Translations under genes and position numbers: made by a program | Shown here: piece by piece, positions 45,607 through 52,993 of the stretch | Layout: the number at the start of each line of letters is the position of its first letter | How positions within the stretch are numbered: position 1 is the stretch's first letter | Assembly: GCF_015330165.1 (NCBI RefSeq) | Contig: NZ_JADDXT010000002.1 | Coordinates: forward strand, 62,001-126,000 | From: Zobellia roscoffensis | GTDB lineage: Bacteria; Bacteroidota; Bacteroidia; Flavobacteriales; Flavobacteriaceae | Direction: 5' to 3' | DNA: 64,000 bases | The notes under the pieces: generated by a model | Seen by the model: only the letters and a program-made list of their open reading frames with translations | The model's database searches: none | What the model was told of the DNA's origin: nothing

Positions 45607-46821
45607 ATGCAGCAAAGTACCGATTTAGAAAAAAAACTAAAAAGTAAGGTAAGACTAGTACTAAAAGTCAATTACTACTCATCTGTATTTTCTCTTATTT
45701 TTGCCGCGATATGCTATTTTTTCCTGAACATTAAAGGTGTTATACCCTGCACTTTCCTTGCATTCGGTATTTTAAATCTAATAAATATCCTTTTATACAA
45801 ATATCATAAGAGCCTTACGCTTACGTACAATGTTGTTTCAATGATGACACTAGCCGGAGCTAGCATAGTAACTCTATACAGCGGGGGAATAAATAGCCCA
45901 TTTATTTTTGTATTAGCATTAATAGTAGTTGCGGGATATGTTACTACCAAAGCGTACGGTACACTTTACCTTAACTTGAATATATTAATTATTGTGCTGA
46001 TTTATCTGCAAAATGTTGCCGATTTCAACTTTGTGAAAAATGCGGTGCCTGAAGATTCAAAAAATCTATTTGCCTTACTTAGTGTATTATTTTCTGTATA
46101 TCTACTTGGTGGTGTTTTTGGAAAGAACTTATTACAGGCGCATCATAATTTATATAAAACCAAGAACGAACTAGAAGAAAAAATACGCGAAAAAGAAACT
46201 TTAATAAAAGAAGTTCATCATAGGGTAAAAAATAACCTGCAGACTGTTTCTAGTTTACTAAGTCTTCAATCTAGAAGCATTGTAGATAAAGACGTTAAGA
46301 GTCTTTTAAAAAGCAGTCAAAACCGAGTAATTACTATGGCTATAGTACATGAAATGCTCTATATGCGAGAAGATTTATCTAAAATTGAATATAAATCTTA
46401 CGTACAAGAACTTGCAGAATATTTAGTGCGATCCATTAAAGGAACTAGTAGTAACATTACTTTAAACATAGATATACCTAATGTAAAATTGAATATAGAC
46501 ACTGCTATACCTCTAGGCCTATTAATTAACGAAACCGTCACCAACGCTCTTAAATATGGCATTGTAGATGAAAGTAAGGGGGAGATACTCATTAAACTTA
46601 GAAAAACGGACAATAATGAGTTCATTTTAAATTTGGGAGATAATGGCCAGGGCTTTCCTGAAGACATAACTCATAAGAACTCAAAATCTCTTGGACTCAA
46701 ACTCATACACAATTTATCGCGCCAACTGCAAGGCTCAATAATACGGGATCTTAGTCAAAAAGGTACACACTATACTATAAAATTCAAGGAAATAAGAGAT
46801 CAGGTGACGAGTGTTGCGTAA
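45607..46821 (+). CDS. Membrane sensor histidine kinase, HisKA_2 type (paralogue 3 of 3)
   Basis: About 404 residues from the ATG at 45607; an in-frame TTG three codons earlier (45598) lines up with the MP-x-M start of paralogue 2 and could be the true start. Six helices with YSGGINSPFIFVLALIVVAG, HisKA_2 box VHHRVKNNLQTVSSLLSLQSR, HATPase with IPLGLLINETVTNALKYG, DNGQGFP and SLGLKLIHNLSRQLQGSI. Closest to paralogue 1 in the kinase core. Ends the array; the next gene is on the other strand. Confidence 0.9.
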   Translation: MQQSTDLEKKLKSKVRLVLKVNYYSSVFSLIFAAICYFFLNIKGVIPCTFLAFGILNLINILLYKYHKSLTLTYNVVSMMTLAGASIVTLYSGGINSPFIFVLALIVVAGYVTTKAYGTLYLNLNILIIVLIYLQNVADFNFVKNAVPEDSKNLFALLSVLFSVYLLGGVFGKNLLQAHHNLYKTKNELEEKIREKETLIKEVHHRVKNNLQTVSSLLSLQSRSIVDKDVKSLLKSSQNRVITMAIVHEMLYMREDLSKIEYKSYVQELAEYLVRSIKGTSSNITLNIDIPNVKLNIDTAIPLGLLINETVTNALKYGIVDESKGEILIKLRKTDNNEFILNLGDNGQGFPEDITHKNSKSLGLKLIHNLSRQLQGSIIRDLSQKGTHYTIKFKEIRDQVTSVA

Positions 46822-46968
46822 GCCTTATCTAAAGAATATACTATTTCTTTACTGGAGATTTTAAAGAACGTAGTACTCCTTTTGTCTTTGGGAACAAAAG
46901 AATATGACTCAAAATCAAAGCAATCACTGTTAATAGAACAAATAACATCATAGGAAGTGTTTTAAAAT

Positions 46969-47223
46969 TTATACTAAAAGCGGCTTATCTATTTGAGGGG
47001 TAAAAGTCAAAGCTTTCATTATTCTATATTCTTTTAACTTGTACAAACATACTAAGTTGTTATTGGCACTAATTTCACTTTTCTTAATAATTTCAATATC
47101 ATAAGGGCTATCAACCAGAATATAACCCACTTTAAAAACGTGATTTTCAACATTGACTATTGTGTTTGCCGGAGTAAAAACTCCTAAGTTTATAACAAAT
47201 AGCACAATTACAATAGGCTTCAT
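46969..47223 (-). CDS. Small secreted protein, diverged member of the 47-48 kb family
   Basis: 84 residues with a signal peptide (MKPIVIVLFVINLGVFTPA). The C-terminal VCLYKLKEYRIMKALTFTPQ lines up with VARLYKRDNARVTKALSFIT of the two duplicated neighbours, so it belongs to the same family but has lost the basic KRNKAKMA tail and the TEEV-rich middle. Its upstream DNA also resembles theirs (TCGCTGAACAACAG then TAATTTT at 47282-47303). Function unknown. Confidence 0.66.
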   Translation of the reverse strand: MKPIVIVLFVINLGVFTPANTIVNVENHVFKVGYILVDSPYDIEIIKKSEISANNNLVCLYKLKEYRIMKALTFTPQIDKPLLV

Positions 47224-47416
47224 AAATAAAAATTTGGGTATTATAAAGATAACTATATGCTGTCACAGTACTCATCTTAAATCGCTGAACAACAGTAATT
47301 TTAGACATCCGAAAAGAGCGAGAACAAATAAGCGTTTATCTGAAGTTTACTCATGACAAAAAAACTGGTTTTAAACAAATGGGAAATTTCAAAGCTTTAA
47401 AATAGAAAGCAATTGA

Positions 47417-47656
47417 TTAAGCCATTTTAGCTTTGTTTCTTTTTGTAATAAAAGAAAGTGCCTTAGTTACTCTAGCATTATCTCTCTTATATAAACGTGC
47501 AACCTCGACTGTATTTTCTAAGCTAACTTCTTCAGTAGAAGTTTCAGTAACAATACTCATTTCAATCGTAGCAACTTTAACCTCTTCAGTAGCTGTTTGA
47601 GCTTGAGCAGTTACTCCGATAAAAAGAACAAAAATTAAAGTTGCGATAGTTTTCAT
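47417..47656 (-). CDS. Small secreted protein, duplicated copy A
   Basis: 79 residues. A signal peptide (MKTIATLIFVLFIGVTAQAQ) gives a mature protein of about 59 residues: a Thr/Glu/Val-rich half (TATEEVKVATIEMSIVTETS) and a basic half (VARLYKRDNARVTKALSF, then ITKRNKAKMA). It differs from copy B at only two residues (Ala/Asp in EVKV-x-TIE, Ile/Thr before TKRNK). Start chosen by the signal peptide. A perfect inverted repeat lies 7 bp upstream of the start. I know the look of this family from related bacteria but no function. Confidence 0.8.
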   Translation of the reverse strand: MKTIATLIFVLFIGVTAQAQTATEEVKVATIEMSIVTETSTEEVSLENTVEVARLYKRDNARVTKALSFITKRNKAKMA

Positions 47657-47663
47657 GACTTGA

Positions 47664-47683
47664 CGTTTTATATAAATAAAACG
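47664..47683 (-). promoter_or_regulatory. Leader hairpin just before the start codon, copy A
   Basis: Perfect 8-bp inverted repeat CGTTTTAT/ATAAAACG with a 4-nt loop, ending 7 bp before the ATG at 47656. In mRNA it would cover the ribosome-binding area. Identical in copy B. Confidence 0.45.
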
Positions 47684-47768
47684 CCTCAGACCCTATCCTA
47701 CCTAGGTTTCATTCGCTGAAGAACACTTAATTTTCGGTTATCTGCACGACTTCGGTTCAAGTGTAAAA

Positions 47769-47785
47769 AACCACCGATGAACGTA
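47769..47785. promoter_or_regulatory. Candidate regulator site, copy A
   Basis: AACCACCGATGAACGTA, about 113 bp upstream of the start of copy A. It resembles 48991-49007 (AACTATCGATGAACGAA) and, less closely, the direct repeats at 3151-3187. On the - strand it contains TACGTTCAT, which fits the loose LytTR site consensus. Confidence 0.35.
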
Positions 47786-48141
47786 ATCCACCTTAAAAAC
47801 ACCTTACCGAGATTAAGTGTTTTTAGTCGAAAAATAAGTGAATTTTTATACATCAAAAAAGCGATAATACCCTTAATACAATATTCTACTTCTATTTGAT
47901 TTTTCTAATTTGTTAATTTATAATCCATCATTATATAATATCATAGAGAGAAGAAAAATACAAAACCCCAAGGTTATTACGATTATACGGTATAACCATT
48001 AGAAGGTATTTGGGATATTAATGAACAAAGATGATTTAGTATTTGAACTTATGACTCGTTAACCTCATTTTGTTAGCTTCCCATTTTTCAATAGTATGGT
48101 TGAACTCACCAAACTCTAGAAATGACCTCATCCCCTTTTAG

Positions 48142-48264
48142 ATCAAATACAATTCAAAACAATTGGAGATAATCCTATACATCTTAATGCATATAGACAG
48201 GTATGACAACGAAAAGGAAAGCTTTGAAGATATAGAGGCCTTTATTGATACCGTAAACCTGTAA
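48142..48264 (+). pseudogene. Possible relic of an IS3-type transposase C-terminus
   Basis: An open stretch of 40 codons with no good start, ending HIDRYDNEKESFEDIEAFID, then TVNL and a stop. The spacing of Arg-Tyr, a Glu-rich helix, Ile and FID resembles the end of IS3-family OrfB proteins (RY...E....I..FID..YN), but the DDE core and the rest are missing. It lies in the unrelated DNA between the two duplicated copies. Weak evidence; the rest of 47837-48370 shows nothing recognisable. Confidence 0.2.
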
Positions 48265-48376
48265 AGAATAGCAAAAAACACTCTAAAATTTACCTATTGG
48301 AGTTTAGAAAGTTGTTCCTGAAAAACGAAAATCAGTCTTGCGTTTTAAAGTTATAGCTATTAAACAATATAATTCA

Positions 48377-48616
48377 TTAAGCCATTTTAGCTTTGTTTCT
48401 TTTTGTAGTAAAAGAAAGCGCCTTAGTTACTCTAGCATTATCCCTCTTGTATAAACGTGCAACCTCAACTGTATTTTCTAAGCTAACTTCTTCAGTAGAA
48501 GTTTCAGTAACAATACTCATTTCAATCGTATCAACTTTAACCTCTTCAGTAGCTGTTTGAGCTTGAGCAGTTACTCCGATAAAAAGAACAAAAATTAAAG
48601 TTGCGATAGTTTTCAT
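48377..48616 (-). CDS. Small secreted protein, duplicated copy B
   Basis: 79 residues from the ATG at 48616, the position matching copy A; an upstream in-frame start at 48649 exists only because of a base change in the leader and would hide the signal peptide. Signal peptide MKTIATLIFVLFIGVTAQAQ, then an acidic/Thr-rich half and a basic C-terminal half ending TTKRNKAKMA. Most nucleotide changes against copy A are silent, so the protein is under selection. Function unknown. Confidence 0.8.
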   Translation of the reverse strand: MKTIATLIFVLFIGVTAQAQTATEEVKVDTIEMSIVTETSTEEVSLENTVEVARLYKRDNARVTKALSFTTKRNKAKMA

Positions 48617-48623
48617 GACTTGA

Positions 48624-48643
48624 CGTTTTATATAAATAAAACG
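48624..48643 (-). promoter_or_regulatory. Leader hairpin just before the start codon, copy B
   Basis: Same perfect CGTTTTAT/ATAAAACG inverted repeat as in copy A, ending 7 bp before the ATG at 48616. Confidence 0.45.
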
Positions 48644-48728
48644 CCTCAAGCCCTACCCTACCTAGGTTCCATTCGCTGAAGAACACCTAATTTTCGGTTA
48701 TCTGCACGACTTCGGTTCAAGTGTAAAA

Positions 48729-48745
48729 AACTACCGATGAACGTA
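48729..48745. promoter_or_regulatory. Candidate regulator site, copy B
   Basis: AACTACCGATGAACGTA. Matches 48991-49007 at 14 of 17 positions, counting the last bases, and at all of the core CGATGAACG. Confidence 0.35.
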
Positions 48746-48990
48746 ATCCACCTTAAAAACACCTTACCGAGATTAAGTGTTTTTAATCGGAAAACAAATA
48801 CATTTTTCAATATCTAAAAATCATTTTTCAATAAAATGTCGTAATTATAAAGGTTTAACTATTTAGTATCACCTATATAACTCAGATAAAATATATAGTT
48901 ATAAACAAGAATGCCCATTTACCTACATTAATAGGTTTCTTACATAAGAGTAGCAGAAACTTAAGATACATGTATTACTACACTTACAGC

Positions 48991-49007
48991 AACTATCGAT
49001 GAACGAA
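48991..49007. promoter_or_regulatory. Candidate regulator site upstream of the malectin lipoprotein gene
   Basis: AACTATCGATGAACGAA, about 40 bp upstream of the proposed promoter at 49048, a fitting place for an activator. Outside the duplication, so it is an independent occurrence of the motif found before copies A and B. The remaining non-coding DNA of 48797-49123 shows no gene. Confidence 0.38.
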
Positions 49008-49047
49008 CGATCAACAATTAACTTTTGTCGATTATTAGTTAATATTA

Positions 49048-49077
49048 TTGGAGTGATAAATCTAAATGAATAATTTG
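49048..49077 (+). promoter_or_regulatory. Probable promoter of the malectin lipoprotein gene
   Basis: TTG (49048-49050), a 20-bp spacer and TAATTTG (49071-49077), one T short of the TAnnTTTG consensus. Leaves a leader of about 40 nt before the ATG at 49124. Confidence 0.4.
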
Positions 49078-49123
49078 CGCATTCTTTTGAAAAAGAAAAT
49101 GGATTAATTTAAAATCACTAATT

Positions 49124-50146
49124 ATGAGACGTAATTTAATTACACGATTTTTTCTGTTCTCAATGTTACTTGTATCGTTTATTATGATACCTGCAGCATG
49201 TAGCAGCGATGACGGAGGAACAGACAAGGAACAAGTTGACCCAGATCCGAAACCGGATCCAGACCCAGAACAGGTAGCGGACCCTACTAATGAAAATACA
49301 ACTATAGATGCTACAGCTGCTGCTCATGCTAACGGAGTAAGCACTTCAACCGTAACCGTACAATTAGCGGATACCGATGGAAAAAAACTAAGCGCAAGCG
49401 GAGGTACCGTTGCACTATCTGCTACTGGATCAGCCACAGTATCTGAAATAACTGATAACGCAGATGGAACATATACCGCAACTGTAAGCGGTGAAGTTGA
49501 AGAAACGATAACAGTATCCGGAACATTAGATGGTACGGACTTAACGAGCACTGTAGATATCACTTTTAACCCAGACCAATCGAATCCAGCACAAGAAGCG
49601 GAACAGTCAACAGAAGCAGCCGGTCCTACTTTACTAAGAATCAATTGTGGAGGAGACGAAATAACTTTTGGAGATGTTACTTTTCTTGCCGACCAATATT
49701 TTGATGGTCCTACCGAAGCATATAACAATCCTAATGTAGAGGCTTCAAGTATAACGAATACAGATATGCCTGAACTCTATACTACAGAGAGAATAACTGA
49801 TAATACAGATGTTAAAGGTCCTTTTTCCTATAAAATTCCTGTTACAGATGGTACATATACGGTTAAACTCTACTTTGCAGAAGTTTATTGGGGTGTTCAA
49901 AACCCTGAAGGATTAGGTGAAGATGATGGTACAGGACGCAGAATCTTTAATATTACCATGGAAGATGAAGCAATTTTCACAGGTTATGATCTTTATAAAG
50001 AGCATGGCGCATTATCTGCTGGAAACCGTATGTACGATATTGAAGTTGCAGATGGTGAGTTAACAATTACTTTTGAAGCTACCGTTAATAAGCCTAAAAT
50101 TTCTGGTATTGAAATTTTTGGTAATGGAGAAGTCGTTTTAGATTAA
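49124..50146 (+). CDS. Surface-type lipoprotein with Ig-like and malectin domains
   Basis: 340 residues. The signal peptide ends in the lipobox PAAC (Cys26); SSDDGG directly after the cysteine is the acidic kind of export signal that sends Bacteroidota lipoproteins to the cell surface. A D/P-rich tether (DPDPKPDPDPEQ) leads to an invasin-like Ig domain (about 58-150; STVTVQLADTDGKKLSASGG, DNADGTYTATVSG) and a malectin domain (about 168-337; LLRINCGGDEITFGDV, YTVKLYFAEVYWG, GRRIFNITMED, ISGIEIFG). It probably binds glycans at the surface. Confidence 0.88.
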   Translation: MRRNLITRFFLFSMLLVSFIMIPAACSSDDGGTDKEQVDPDPKPDPDPEQVADPTNENTTIDATAAAHANGVSTSTVTVQLADTDGKKLSASGGTVALSATGSATVSEITDNADGTYTATVSGEVEETITVSGTLDGTDLTSTVDITFNPDQSNPAQEAEQSTEAAGPTLLRINCGGDEITFGDVTFLADQYFDGPTEAYNNPNVEASSITNTDMPELYTTERITDNTDVKGPFSYKIPVTDGTYTVKLYFAEVYWGVQNPEGLGEDDGTGRRIFNITMEDEAIFTGYDLYKEHGALSAGNRMYDIEVADGELTITFEATVNKPKISGIEIFGNGEVVLD

Positions 50147-50163
50147 AAAAACTCAATTGAATT

Positions 50164-50207
50164 TTAATAGGTCTTTAGAGAATATTCTCTGAAGACCTAT
50201 TTTTTTT
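50164..50207 (+). terminator. Strong rho-independent terminator
   Basis: Long stem AATAGGTCTTTAGAGAAT paired with ATTCTCTGAAGACCTATT (one T-G pair) and an eight-base T tract, after the malectin lipoprotein gene. Confidence 0.92.
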
Positions 50208-50266
50208 GAACCTTTACCAGTAAGGAATCGTATATATATTATACTAATTCCTTAAAAGAAAATAGA

Positions 50267-50950
50267 ATGATGTTTAAATCGATACTCCTAGCTATATCCC
50301 TTTTAGTGGGCACTTCTTGTCAATCACATGTTGAGAAGAAAAAACCAATTCAAGAGTCTTTAGCAAAAACAGAAATATTAAAACTAACAAATCAAGATCT
50401 TGAAAATTTTGAAACAGCATATTTTGCTAGTGGCTGCTTTTGGTGTGTAGAAGCGATATTTGAAAGTGTAAAAGGAGTTAAAGAAGTAGTCTCAGGATAC
50501 TCTGGGGGCACCGAAAAGGACCCAACCTACGAACAAGTAGGCGGTGGTATGACCAGCCATGCAGAAGCTGTTAAAGTTTATTACGACCCAAAAGTTATTT
50601 CGTTTACAGCCTTAGTCCAGGTGTTTTTTGGCTCTCACGACCCTACCACATTAAATAGACAAGGACCAGATCGCGGAGCCCAGTATAGATCCGTTGCTTT
50701 TTATAAAAACGACAAAGAAAAACAGATTATTGAAGGTTATATAAAAGCCTTAAAAGACCAAGACGTTTATGACGGGGATGTTATTACAACAGAAGTTACC
50801 AGGTTTACAAAATTCTACGATGCAGAGGACTATCACCAAGATTATGAGCGAAAACACCCTAATAACTCATACATTACTAATGTATCTGTACCAAGGCTGA
50901 ACCGTTTTAAACAAAATTTTAAAGAGTATTTAAAAGATGAAACTCATTAA
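50267..50950 (+). CDS. msrA: Peptide methionine-S-sulfoxide reductase, lipoprotein form
   Basis: 227 residues; a second ATG directly follows the first. The signal peptide has lipobox LVGTSC (Cys18), so the enzyme is probably anchored in the periplasm. The MsrA domain begins at about 50 with the active site GCFWC (Cys57 catalytic); GYSGGTEKDPTYEQV, HAEAVKVYYDP and FGSHDPTTLNRQGPDRGAQY are the usual family blocks. It reduces Met-S-sulfoxide in oxidised envelope proteins. Monocistronic between two terminators. Confidence 0.94.
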   Translation: MMFKSILLAISLLVGTSCQSHVEKKKPIQESLAKTEILKLTNQDLENFETAYFASGCFWCVEAIFESVKGVKEVVSGYSGGTEKDPTYEQVGGGMTSHAEAVKVYYDPKVISFTALVQVFFGSHDPTTLNRQGPDRGAQYRSVAFYKNDKEKQIIEGYIKALKDQDVYDGDVITTEVTRFTKFYDAEDYHQDYERKHPNNSYITNVSVPRLNRFKQNFKEYLKDETH

Positions 50951-50976
50951 ACCGAGTATCTTTTTCCTACTAAAAA

Positions 50977-51004
50977 TAAGCAGCCCTTTGAGGCTGTTTT
51001 TTTT
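50977..51004 (+). terminator. Rho-independent terminator of msrA
   Basis: Stem CAGCC/GGCTG (50981-50985 and 50992-50996) with loop CTTTGA and eight T. It may also serve the convergent gene at 51037, as the other side is A/T-rich. Confidence 0.85.
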
Positions 51005-51036
51005 AAGGTAATAACATCGTTTGGGATATTCTAAAT

Positions 51037-52437
51037 TTATTGAAGAATTACTTCGCTATACTGAGAATTGATATTGATGGACTTAGCTGATTGCTTATTA
51101 CCTATACTACCCTTATAAACCACACTATTATGATTTGTAGTTTTATCTAATTTTAAGTTAGGAGGAACTACGAATTCAGATGCTGTTCCATTCATATAAA
51201 TATTTCCCTCTTTATTTGGCAGCCTACAAACAAATTCTGCATTTTGAAGTGAAACATCTAGTGTTTCAAATTCCTCTGCAATAGTACGTATCAGTAAGGG
51301 GCCAAAACTGTTATTTATAAAAGCTGTTTTAACCAAGTTTTCAATAGTTACTTCGGAAGACTTGGCACTCAATCTAAGATTCAATACTTCATCTAAATCA
51401 ACATTTTCTGAATAATTTGCCTGCAATTGACCATAATTCCACTTTTCAACACGAATAGGAGAATACGAAACCATTACTTTGGTTTCATTACCATCTATAG
51501 TTGCCGCATATAATTTAGCATGTGATAGCGTAGCATTTATATTACTTGTATGCTCTGCAAGTTTGACCTCTCCATGGCGCACATTCATTTTAATCTTAGT
51601 TGATTTTGGCATTCTAATCTTTATGGTTTTCTTTATCTTAAACTTCTTATTTTCTCCCTTACTCTTAAAATAAAAAGTATTTAGGGAGTGTTCATCATTA
51701 TGCTCATGTTCCATTTTTGCCTCCATCCGTTCTTTTATGACTACAGCCTTTCTTTTCTTCTGTTCTGCTTTCCTTTCTAACTTACCTCTCATATGTTCGT
51801 TATGAGCTTCCATTCGTTGCTCAAACTCCTTTTCGCGTCGTTCGTTAATCTCCTTATGTTTTACTTCCATTTTTTGATGCCACTCCTCCATCTTTTTCTG
51901 ATAAGGTTCTCCAAAATTCTTCTGAAAACCCTCTTGCCATCTTTTAAGGTAGGCCTCCCCTTCTTTTTCAAAAGCCTCATGATCAAAATTAGGGTTTGGT
52001 GCTGGTGGCATTGGAGGTTCAGGAGGCATGGGCATCGCTACTAATTCCGAGAAGTCAAAGTCAAACTCGGGCATTTCAATATTTAAATCCTCCATATCTA
52101 TAAAAGAAGGACCTTGCCATGCATTATCACTCTGAGTTGTAATAGTTATTTCTCTACTATTTCCCGTAATAGAAAAACCTCCTTTTTCAAAATAGGCTTC
52201 CGCCTCTTTATCTGTTGCCCCTTCTAGTTGAACTGTAGTTTCAATACTCACTTGGTTTTTACTCCATGTGTCAAACTCAATATCGGCATAACTGGTATTA
52301 ATATCTAGAACGGCATTATCTACAACCTTAAAATTTTCTGAATATACCCTCTCTTTTGTTTGCCCATTGGCCCCTATGCTGATGAGACATAGGACAACCA
52401 TCAGGGACTTAAACATTAGTCTCTGTAACTGCTTCAT
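51037..52437 (-). CDS. Secreted DUF4097-like beta-repeat protein with a coiled-coil insertion
   Basis: 466 residues. Signal peptide to about residue 26. The N-terminal part (27-110) and C-terminal part (255-466) are short beta repeats of the DUF4097/adhesin kind (VLDINTSYADIEF, MNVRHGEVKLAEH, SININSQYSEVIL). Between them sit a proline run (135-150, MPMPPEPPMPPAPNPN) and a highly charged helix of about 95 residues rich in Glu, Lys, His and Met. It is the last gene of the ECF sigma operon, overlapping the upstream gene by 29 bp, and may be a target or the sensor of that system. Confidence 0.75.
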   Translation of the reverse strand: MKQLQRLMFKSLMVVLCLISIGANGQTKERVYSENFKVVDNAVLDINTSYADIEFDTWSKNQVSIETTVQLEGATDKEAEAYFEKGGFSITGNSREITITTQSDNAWQGPSFIDMEDLNIEMPEFDFDFSELVAMPMPPEPPMPPAPNPNFDHEAFEKEGEAYLKRWQEGFQKNFGEPYQKKMEEWHQKMEVKHKEINERREKEFEQRMEAHNEHMRGKLERKAEQKKRKAVVIKERMEAKMEHEHNDEHSLNTFYFKSKGENKKFKIKKTIKIRMPKSTKIKMNVRHGEVKLAEHTSNINATLSHAKLYAATIDGNETKVMVSYSPIRVEKWNYGQLQANYSENVDLDEVLNLRLSAKSSEVTIENLVKTAFINNSFGPLLIRTIAEEFETLDVSLQNAEFVCRLPNKEGNIYMNGTASEFVVPPNLKLDKTTNHNSVVYKGSIGNKQSAKSININSQYSEVILQ

Positions 52438-52993
52438 TTTTTGATGATTTTAACTGATTTATTTTTTCTTTCAACCTATGCAATAACTGTAAACGCAATT
52501 GAAGATTCTTCACCATTGCTGTAATGGTCTGATTATTAGGTCCTATTTCATTCAATTCCTCGCTCAGCCTACCATATTCCTCATTCAATTCTTTCAATTC
52601 ACCCATAAAACTATCTATCAGTGCTTTGTTCTTATCTGATACCTCGAGCCCCGAAATCTCCAAATTTATACTAGCCATATAATAGTTCTCTACTTTTTTT
52701 AAATCAGGAGAAAGGTCTCCCAAGGATAGGCTTTCTGCCGGTTTAGCCTTTGGTTGCTTCTCAACAATAACCGCCTCTGGACCAGAGGCCTTTTCACCCC
52801 CAATAAAGTAAACTCCCAATCCTAATAGAAAAAGAATGGAAGCTGCTATCTTTATATAAGGCAATGTTTTTCTTTTCTCTTGTGGCAATTCCGTTCCTAA
52901 TCTTTTAAGAAATCGCTCTTCATGGCCATTCCTTAATTTAGGGTTTTCCTTCTCATCCTCGATTTCGAAAAGTTTTCTAATGTCTTGCGCCAT
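52409..52993 (-). CDS. Single-span membrane protein, probable anti-sigma factor
   Basis: 194 residues. The cytoplasmic N-terminus (MAQDIRKLFEIEDE, GHEERFLKRL) is followed by one membrane helix (about 46-64) and a periplasmic helical part (RLQLLHRLKEKINQLK near the C-terminus). The order sigma factor, single-span protein, secreted protein with overlapping frames (17 and 29 bp) fits an anti-sigma factor. It has no recognisable zinc (HxxxCxxC) anti-sigma motif, so this role is inferred from context. Confidence 0.65.
   Translation of the reverse strand: MAQDIRKLFEIEDEKENPKLRNGHEERFLKRLGTELPQEKRKTLPYIKIAASILFLLGLGVYFIGGEKASGPEAVIVEKQPKAKPAESLSLGDLSPDLKKVENYYMASINLEISGLEVSDKNKALIDSFMGELKELNEEYGRLSEELNEIGPNNQTITAMVKNLQLRLQLLHRLKEKINQLKSSKNEAVTETNV

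Larger units (their letters stand above)
47411..47836. repeat. Direct duplication, copy 1 (gene plus upstream region)
   Basis: Lines up without gaps with 48371-48796 at an offset of exactly 960 bp. About 13 differences in the first 420 positions (about 97% identity). It covers one small-protein gene and roughly 175 bp of its upstream DNA; identity fades after the gene's far upstream end (about 47830). The 534 bp between the copies are unrelated to either. Confidence 0.93.
48371..48796. repeat. Direct duplication, copy 2 (gene plus upstream region)
   Basis: Partner of 47411-47836, same orientation, offset 960 bp, no gaps. The upstream DNA (leader hairpin, CGCTGAAGAACAC block, CGATGAACG site) is kept as well as the coding part, so both copies should have the same control. 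Beyond about 48790 the sequences part. Confidence 0.93.

Noticed and set aside
48001..48130. Short - strand frame (about 29 codons, MRSFLEFGEFNH...) between the duplicated copies
   Set aside because: Too short, no signal peptide or family likeness, and the surrounding DNA is full of stops.
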